From: Candidatus Marispirochaeta associata
GTDB taxonomy: Bacteria > Spirochaetota > Spirochaetia > JC444 > Marispirochaetaceae
DNA: 64,000 bases
Reading direction: 5' to 3'
Assembly (NCBI GenBank): GCA_001749745.1
Contig: JWTM01000292.1
Span: forward strand, 62,001 to 126,000
The notes beneath the pieces are model-generated. The model saw only the letters and a list, made by a program, of their open reading frames with translations. It did not search any database and was not told the origin of the DNA. Positions 59,520 to 64,000 of the stretch are shown here, in pieces. Made by a program: the position numbers and the translations under genes. Position 1 is the stretch's first letter. The number at the start of each line of letters is the position of its first letter.

Positions 59520-60045
59520 GGCGCTGATTAAGCTTCTTACTGTTTCAGATATACCCTTTGTTATTGTAGGCGGGGTAGCACTCAGATTATATAATAGCCC
59601 AAGAGTCACCCATGACATTGATTTAGCCGTCCGAATATTGGATGTCGATAGGATCCTAGGATTACTCTACCCCCATGGATACCGGCTTATTACCTCAGTA
59701 AGCGAGACATCAATACATATTGCACTGGATGCCGACACCGCCTCGCGATTCATAGAAGACAATAGAGAAGGTTCCGCAAGTTTAGTACTCCCCTACATTA
59801 CTCCTTCTAGCGAATATCTCACGCTTGAAGAAATAGACATCAGTTCACAAATTGATCTGCTCTTTGAACTCGGTATTCCAATTCCAGTTTTGTTAAAAAA
59901 TGCAAATCAAGTTAAACTAGACGATACGCAAATATTCATCGCTTCAATTCAAGACCTGATTACGCTGAAGGACAATAGAACAGATAAATCCATAACGGAT
60001 GAGGACGATATTCGTTTCCTTCGAAGATTTTTAGACTCCGAATAA
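59509..60045 (+). CDS. Nucleotidyltransferase-fold protein (AbiEii/MNT-like)
   Basis: A 178-residue protein with the minimal nucleotidyltransferase motif VIVGGVALRLYNSPRVTHDI followed by DLAVRI (the G-G ... DxD pattern). Similar proteins are AbiEii-like toxins or HEPN/MNT-type partners that modify other molecules. The DNA is AT-richer than its neighbours. The upstream small frame overlaps its start, and the next gene is convergent. Confidence 0.65.
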   Translation: MTHKALIKLLTVSDIPFVIVGGVALRLYNSPRVTHDIDLAVRILDVDRILGLLYPHGYRLITSVSETSIHIALDADTASRFIEDNREGSASLVLPYITPSSEYLTLEEIDISSQIDLLFELGIPIPVLLKNANQVKLDDTQIFIASIQDLITLKDNRTDKSITDEDDIRFLRRFLDSE

Positions 60046-60054
60046 TCCTGATCC

Positions 60055-61872
60055 CTATCCCCCCGGCATTCCCATAATCCGCTTTCCCAAGGCGGAGAGC
60101 AGGAAGCGCGGCATGTTGGCGCTCGCCTTCCGGGATGAGCGGATATAGGTTTCGTCCCGGCCGTAGGTAGCGTCGTCGTCCATCTCCAGCACCCTCAAGG
60201 TGCGGCTGGCGGCCACCAGCTCCATGATCAGATGGGTCTCCCGGTTGGTCAGGCCGTCGTTGCCGTTATCCGCAACCCGGCCGGCAAACTTCAAGTAGAG
60301 CCCTTCGGTACCGCCGCAGCTCTTGTCCAGCGCCCGGCGCACGATCTCCCGCAGGGGCAGGAGGGAGATATCCTCCATGGTAAAGACGCTGATGTGGTGA
60401 CGGCGCAGGAGCCGGGCCGCCTCGGGTTCGATCTCCCGCACGCCTAAGAGGACGATGTTGTCCAGAGGCAGGGCCGCCGCCAGTTCCGGCGAACGCTGGG
60501 TGAGGATGGGTTCGAGCTCGTCGTAATGGATGGTCGAATCGACCCAGAGCAGACCGAACTGACTCATGCTCATCGAGGCCGCCTCGAGCCCCGGCAGAAG
60601 AAACTCCCGTCCCCCTAAAATCGGCACGCTGCCGGGCCGAATCAGACCGCTCAAGGTCTCCGCATCGATAGACTCGTCAAAGGAGCGGTAGCGGTAATCC
60701 AGACGAGTGAGCCACTGCTCCAGGTTCTTTCCGTACTCCTCATTCTCGAAGATCGAACCGACCAGGGCCACCTGCCTCCGGGCCGTCGACTGCAGCTCGG
60801 CGGGGAGCTTCACCTTCTTGGCCACGTAGCCCGAGGTCATGCAGGCCAGCAGGGCCGAGTAGTTGGGGATAAAGGCGAGCTCCTCCCCCAGTTCGGGCGG
60901 TTCGGGCAGGGCGGTCATGTCGACCAGGAGGTGATCGGAGGAGGCGCCCAGAATGGCGATACGCTCGTCCGCCGGGATGAGTCCCTCCACATCGACATCC
61001 TCCCGGCCGATATTGAGGATGCCCCGAATCATCTCGCCCTTATCCTCGAAGACCTGTCGCTTCCCGAAGGCGTCCTGGCCGGTTTCGCCGATCGGTACCG
61101 AGGGCTTCCGCTTACGCTCGATCAGCTCCGCCCGCAGACGGAAGGCATCCTGCACGGTTCCCGGCCAGGGGGTCCGGTCGACGGTCTCCCGACCGAGGAG
61201 GATCGCCTCGCCGATTCTCAAGTTATTGATCTCCTTCGGCACCTTGCCGGCGGCCAAGAGCGGCAGGGTAGAGGAGTTCCCGCCGGAGATCGTCTCCATG
61301 GGGATCCCGAAGCTGTCCTCGATTCGCTTCGCGTAATCGACCAATTGCTGCAGATTGTCCCGGGTCGGAATTACCCCGCCGTAGCAGGTCAGGTTGGTAC
61401 CGATTCCCTGAATCCTCACCCCCGGCAATTCGCGAATCTCCCGTACCGCGGGAAGAAGCTCTCCAGGCCAGATCCCCTCTCTGAGATCGCCTAAGTCGAC
61501 CATCAGGATTATGCGGTGGACCGTTCCCAGGGATTCGGCCACCTGGCTGATTCTGCGGATAACCGGAAGCTCGGAGTTGAGGCTTACGTCCACGGAGCGG
61601 ACGATCTCCTCCGCCGCCGAGAGGGGCGGTATTCGCAGTAGCATCACCGGCCGGTTCATCCCCCCCGCCCGCAAGCGGTGAATGTTCTCCAGGCGCGACT
61701 CGCCTATCTGCGTCACCCCGGCCCGGATCATCGCATTCGCCACCTGGGGCATCCCGCAGGTAACCTTGGTTACCCCGGTTACCTCAATGCCGTGCTCCCC
61801 GCAGAGCTCGACTACCGCCCGGGTGTTCGCCTCGACCCTCGCTATATCGACCTCAATCGTCGGTCCCGCCAT
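60055..61872 (-). CDS. orr: Ornithine racemase fused to a metal-site-less arginase-fold domain
   Basis: Residues 1-360 form an alanine/ornithine racemase of the Orr type, with PLP lysine K36 in VTKVTCG, and GIGTNLTCYGG and SGGNSSTL as in the C. sticklandii enzyme. Residues ~365-605 look like an arginase/agmatinase fold: PILGG (416-421), GLLWVD, VLLGVREIEPEA, HISVFTMEDI, LTNRETHLIMELV and the C-terminal LLSALGKRIM. The metal ligands are lost: GGDHS is GGREF (420-424), DAHAD is VDSTIH (444-449) and the DVD region is KFAGRVAD (528-535). Orr makes D-ornithine for OraSE; the C-terminal role is unknown, perhaps ligand sensing or scaffolding. Confidence 0.88.
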   Translation of the reverse strand: MAGPTIEVDIARVEANTRAVVELCGEHGIEVTGVTKVTCGMPQVANAMIRAGVTQIGESRLENIHRLRAGGMNRPVMLLRIPPLSAAEEIVRSVDVSLNSELPVIRRISQVAESLGTVHRIILMVDLGDLREGIWPGELLPAVREIRELPGVRIQGIGTNLTCYGGVIPTRDNLQQLVDYAKRIEDSFGIPMETISGGNSSTLPLLAAGKVPKEINNLRIGEAILLGRETVDRTPWPGTVQDAFRLRAELIERKRKPSVPIGETGQDAFGKRQVFEDKGEMIRGILNIGREDVDVEGLIPADERIAILGASSDHLLVDMTALPEPPELGEELAFIPNYSALLACMTSGYVAKKVKLPAELQSTARRQVALVGSIFENEEYGKNLEQWLTRLDYRYRSFDESIDAETLSGLIRPGSVPILGGREFLLPGLEAASMSMSQFGLLWVDSTIHYDELEPILTQRSPELAAALPLDNIVLLGVREIEPEAARLLRRHHISVFTMEDISLLPLREIVRRALDKSCGGTEGLYLKFAGRVADNGNDGLTNRETHLIMELVAASRTLRVLEMDDDATYGRDETYIRSSRKASANMPRFLLSALGKRIMGMPGG

Positions 61873-63261
61873 CTACTGCACCTCATCCTCAATTCCCAGG
61901 CTGCGACAGAGAAGCGCCGTCGCCCCGGCCGGATACTCCTCGGCCAATACGCCCAGGGCCGCCATTATGTAATCCCTGTCCAAGAGAACCCTGCTCTCCG
62001 GGGGCGGGTAGAGCTCCCGCCCTGATCCTGAAGCGAGGATTCGCCGTAAGGTCTCCTCACCGCCGGGGAGTCGAGAGAGGGAACCGCCGGTGCCGATCAC
62101 CGCGCCGATGCCGGTTAAATCCTTACCTTCGGCATACCTCTGCTTCCCGGCCAGGGAGTAGAGCTCCCGGTAACGCCCCGCATGGCGCTCCAGGGCGAGA
62201 CGGCCGGCGTGAAAGGCCAGCTCTCGGGCCAGACGCTGCTCCGCGTCGCTCTTCGGCATCGGAGGCAGCGCCTTTATGCAGGCGCGGAGCTCCTCGTCAT
62301 TGGTTTCGAGCGAGAGCTTAAGCTCCCGCGCGGCCTGCTCCATTACCTGCCGCCGGTTGACGTAGAGCCCTAAGTCGCCCTCGACGGTCCGCTTGGCCTC
62401 CGGCTCCGGTGCGATCAGCATGCGGCTCACCTCGGGGGTGTCGCTGCAGACCGAATGGATGTCGGTGGTCGCCCCGCCGATATCGAAGACGATCAGATCA
62501 CCGAGCTCCTGCCGTAGAAGTTGCGCCGCCTTCATCACCGCCCCCGGGACGGGCATGATGCGACCGTTAACCAAGTCCCGGATATGTTCCATTCCCGGGG
62601 CGTTGACGATATGCTCCTCGAAGAGCTGCTGAATCACGTACCGCGTCGGCTCGATGACCAGCTCGTCGATGCGCGGATAGACATTCTCCACCACCGTAGA
62701 GACAAGCTCCCGGGCCCGGAAGATCTCGCCGATCTCATCGCCGTTCTCGATATTCCCGGCATAGATAATCGGGATCCTGAGTCCGGCGGCGCTAAGGGCG
62801 CCGGCGATCAGCTCCCCGTTATAAAGCGCCGTATCCCGCTCGCCGTAATCGACCCCGCCGGCGATCAGAATGATATTCGGCCGGGAGGCGATCATCCGCT
62901 CCGCGTCCCGGGGACGCATCTTGCCGGCGGTGATGTTGCAGATATTGGCGCCGGCCCCCAGGGCGGCCTCCCGGGCGGCCTTTACGGTCATGTCGTAGAC
63001 CAGTCCGTGAACGCTCATCCGCAAGCCCCCGGTGGCCGAGGACGAGGCGGAGAAGCGTTCCCACGCCAGGCTCCCCCAGCCCCGGCCGGCTTTAAGGCTC
63101 TCTATAGCCGCCTCGAGACCGATGCGGACATCCCCGGATTCGACGGAGGTGGGCGCGCTCCCCTGCCCCAGGAAGCGCGGTTCTCCCGTGTTGAGCCCTG
63201 TAAAGGCGCTGACGACGGTGGTGGTGCTGCCGATCTCGGCGGAGAGAACCTCTACCCGCAT
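61873..63261 (-). CDS. MutL/GlmL-like protein of the ornithine aminomutase operon
   Basis: A 462-residue ASKHA-fold ATPase. EIGSTTTVVSAF at the N-terminus is the phosphate-1 loop, and LIVFDIGGATTDIHSV the phosphate-2 loop. The family (MutL/GlmL) accompanies B12-dependent mutases and aminomutases and is thought to repair or reactivate the cofactor. It lies between oraE and orr, directly adjacent to both (9 and 0 bases). Confidence 0.88.
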   Translation of the reverse strand: MRVEVLSAEIGSTTTVVSAFTGLNTGEPRFLGQGSAPTSVESGDVRIGLEAAIESLKAGRGWGSLAWERFSASSSATGGLRMSVHGLVYDMTVKAAREAALGAGANICNITAGKMRPRDAERMIASRPNIILIAGGVDYGERDTALYNGELIAGALSAAGLRIPIIYAGNIENGDEIGEIFRARELVSTVVENVYPRIDELVIEPTRYVIQQLFEEHIVNAPGMEHIRDLVNGRIMPVPGAVMKAAQLLRQELGDLIVFDIGGATTDIHSVCSDTPEVSRMLIAPEPEAKRTVEGDLGLYVNRRQVMEQAARELKLSLETNDEELRACIKALPPMPKSDAEQRLARELAFHAGRLALERHAGRYRELYSLAGKQRYAEGKDLTGIGAVIGTGGSLSRLPGGEETLRRILASGSGRELYPPPESRVLLDRDYIMAALGVLAEEYPAGATALLCRSLGIEDEVQ

Positions 63262-63269
63262 ATGCCGCC

Positions 63270-63995
63270 CTACTTGGCCCGGCGGTTCTTGACCAGGAAG
63301 GTGGCCACGTGAATCCCCTTGGTCCCCCGGCCGAATCCGGCGTCCACGCCCTGCTTCTCCGCCGTCTCCGGCGATACCTGGGTTCCGCCGGCCAGGATCA
63401 GCACCTTCTCGCGGATCCCCTTTTCGATAGCGAGCTCATGAACGCGCTTCATATTCTTGTAGTGAATATCGTCGTGGCTGATAATCGTCGAAACCAGGAT
63501 CGCGTCCGCGTCGGTCTCGATGGCGGCGTCCACTAGCTTCTCCAGAGGCACCGAGGTGCCCAGGTAGTGGCAGTCGATCCCGTAACCCTCGATCCCGCCG
63601 TGCTTGATGTCGATGATCTCCCGTAAGCCCACCGAGTGCTCGTCCTCGCCGACGGTACCGGCGACGATCGTCATCGGCTCATTCCTAATCGCCTCACGGA
63701 TCTCATCCTCGGTCAGCACCTCAGGCTCCGGCGGAATCTCGAGTTCGGCCGTATCGATGGTGAAGTCGACCTTGCCCTTGAGCTCGATCCGGGTCCCCTC
63801 GGAAGGGTGCAGCACCTCGGTGTGAATCACCTCCGCTTCACCCAGGCCCATCTTCTTGGCAACCTCCAGGGCGGCGAACTGGGCGGTCCGTTTATCGGTG
63901 GGGAGGCAGAGGGTCAACAGGACGATTCCGTCCCCCTGCCACTCCATCTCGGGTTTGATCTTGGTACTGTGCCGCAGCTCGGCCGTCTCGGCCAT
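63270..63995 (-). CDS. oraE: Ornithine 4,5-aminomutase, cobalamin/PLP-binding part (OraE; possibly cut by the window edge)
   Basis: The visible 241 residues are the C-terminal part of OraE/KamE: DEHSVG (118-123) is the DxHxxG cobalamin motif, and K131 in IDIKHGG is the PLP lysine. GGTQVSPETAEKQG and DAGFGRGTKGIHVATF follow. The wording matches OraE rather than lysine 5,6-aminomutase KamE. The frame remains open upstream of ATG 63995 to the edge, so it may be only part of a ~730-residue OraE, with oraS beyond. The enzyme converts D-ornithine to 2,4-diaminopentanoate. Confidence 0.85.
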   Translation of the reverse strand: MAETAELRHSTKIKPEMEWQGDGIVLLTLCLPTDKRTAQFAALEVAKKMGLGEAEVIHTEVLHPSEGTRIELKGKVDFTIDTAELEIPPEPEVLTEDEIREAIRNEPMTIVAGTVGEDEHSVGLREIIDIKHGGIEGYGIDCHYLGTSVPLEKLVDAAIETDADAILVSTIISHDDIHYKNMKRVHELAIEKGIREKVLILAGGTQVSPETAEKQGVDAGFGRGTKGIHVATFLVKNRRAK

Positions 63996-64000
63996 GCGCA

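Noticed and set aside
63270..63995. Lysine 5,6-aminomutase beta subunit (KamE) as the name for the last gene.
   Set aside because: The wording around the cobalamin and PLP motifs, and the orr and ort genes nearby, fit ornithine aminomutase better; the lysine option cannot be fully excluded until the rest of the gene is seen.
1..64000. tRNA, rRNA, CRISPR arrays and prophage structural genes.
   Set aside because: I looked for cloverleaf-like and repeat-spacer patterns and for phage proteins and saw none; a covariance scan would be needed to exclude short RNAs.

Overview
The window looks like a piece of chromosome from a strictly anaerobic, fermentative, GC-rich bacterium, most likely a spirochaete (inference). 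The grounds are the substrate-binding proteins with signal sequences of the FAGG..E type that lack a clear lipobox, rubredoxin and CoA-disulfide-reductase type redox proteins, a complete arginine/ornithine fermentation set, and HgcAB. No rRNA, tRNA or CRISPR was found. Most of the DNA is GC-rich, but about 33.1-42.3 kb and 59.3-60.0 kb are visibly AT-richer and look acquired.

Layout. 0-9.8 kb: redox and housekeeping genes (start of an Fe-S protein, rubredoxin-glutamate synthase fusion, nitronate monooxygenase-like enzyme, CoA-disulfide reductase with rhodanese domain, NhaC antiporter, sugar nucleotidyltransferase, phosphodiester-glycosidase-like protein). 9.9-16.7 kb: an amino-sugar operon with an XRE-SorC hybrid regulator, a glycosyltransferase, an ABC sugar importer and NagA. 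16.7-20.2 kb: a molybdenum-cofactor operon (moeA-moaA-moaC-MOSC-mogA) behind a strong promoter and a Moco-riboswitch-like leader. 20.2-22.6 kb: small accessory genes. 22.6-24.5 kb: a MarR regulator with hgcA and hgcB, the mercury-methylation pair. 25.3-28.3 kb: a decaying region with a duplicated Uma2 gene around a broken hipBA. 28.4-32.0 kb: a NikR-like regulator with two altered metal ligands beside a FepBCD-type importer that carries a NikR-like operator at its promoter. 32.0-33.7 kb: toxin-antitoxin genes and a transposase remnant. 34.0-42.0 kb: an AT-rich sugar-utilisation island (ABC importer, GH2 glycosidase, unknown glycan enzyme, AraC regulator) bracketed by direct repeats of a vapC 3' end. 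42.3-44.4 kb: VapBC, an exported intradiol dioxygenase, HigBA. 44.5-49.4 kb: a ROK-controlled sugar operon (PFK, SIS, PIG-L deacetylase, mutarotase). 49.5-52.0 kb: a DUF2161 protein, a lipoprotein and an orphan histidine kinase. 51.9-57.3 kb and 60.0-64.0 kb: amino-acid fermentation.

How it works together. ArcA and ArcB would turn arginine into ornithine plus carbamoyl phosphate. Orr would racemise ornithine, OraE (with partners beyond the right edge and its MutL-like repair protein) would make 2,4-diaminopentanoate, and OrtAB would cleave 2-amino-4-oxopentanoate to acetyl-CoA and D-alanine, which Alr can racemise. The ornithine racemase is fused to an arginase-fold domain that has lost its metal ligands. 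That fusion and the hgcAB operon with its own regulator are the two most interesting features of the window.
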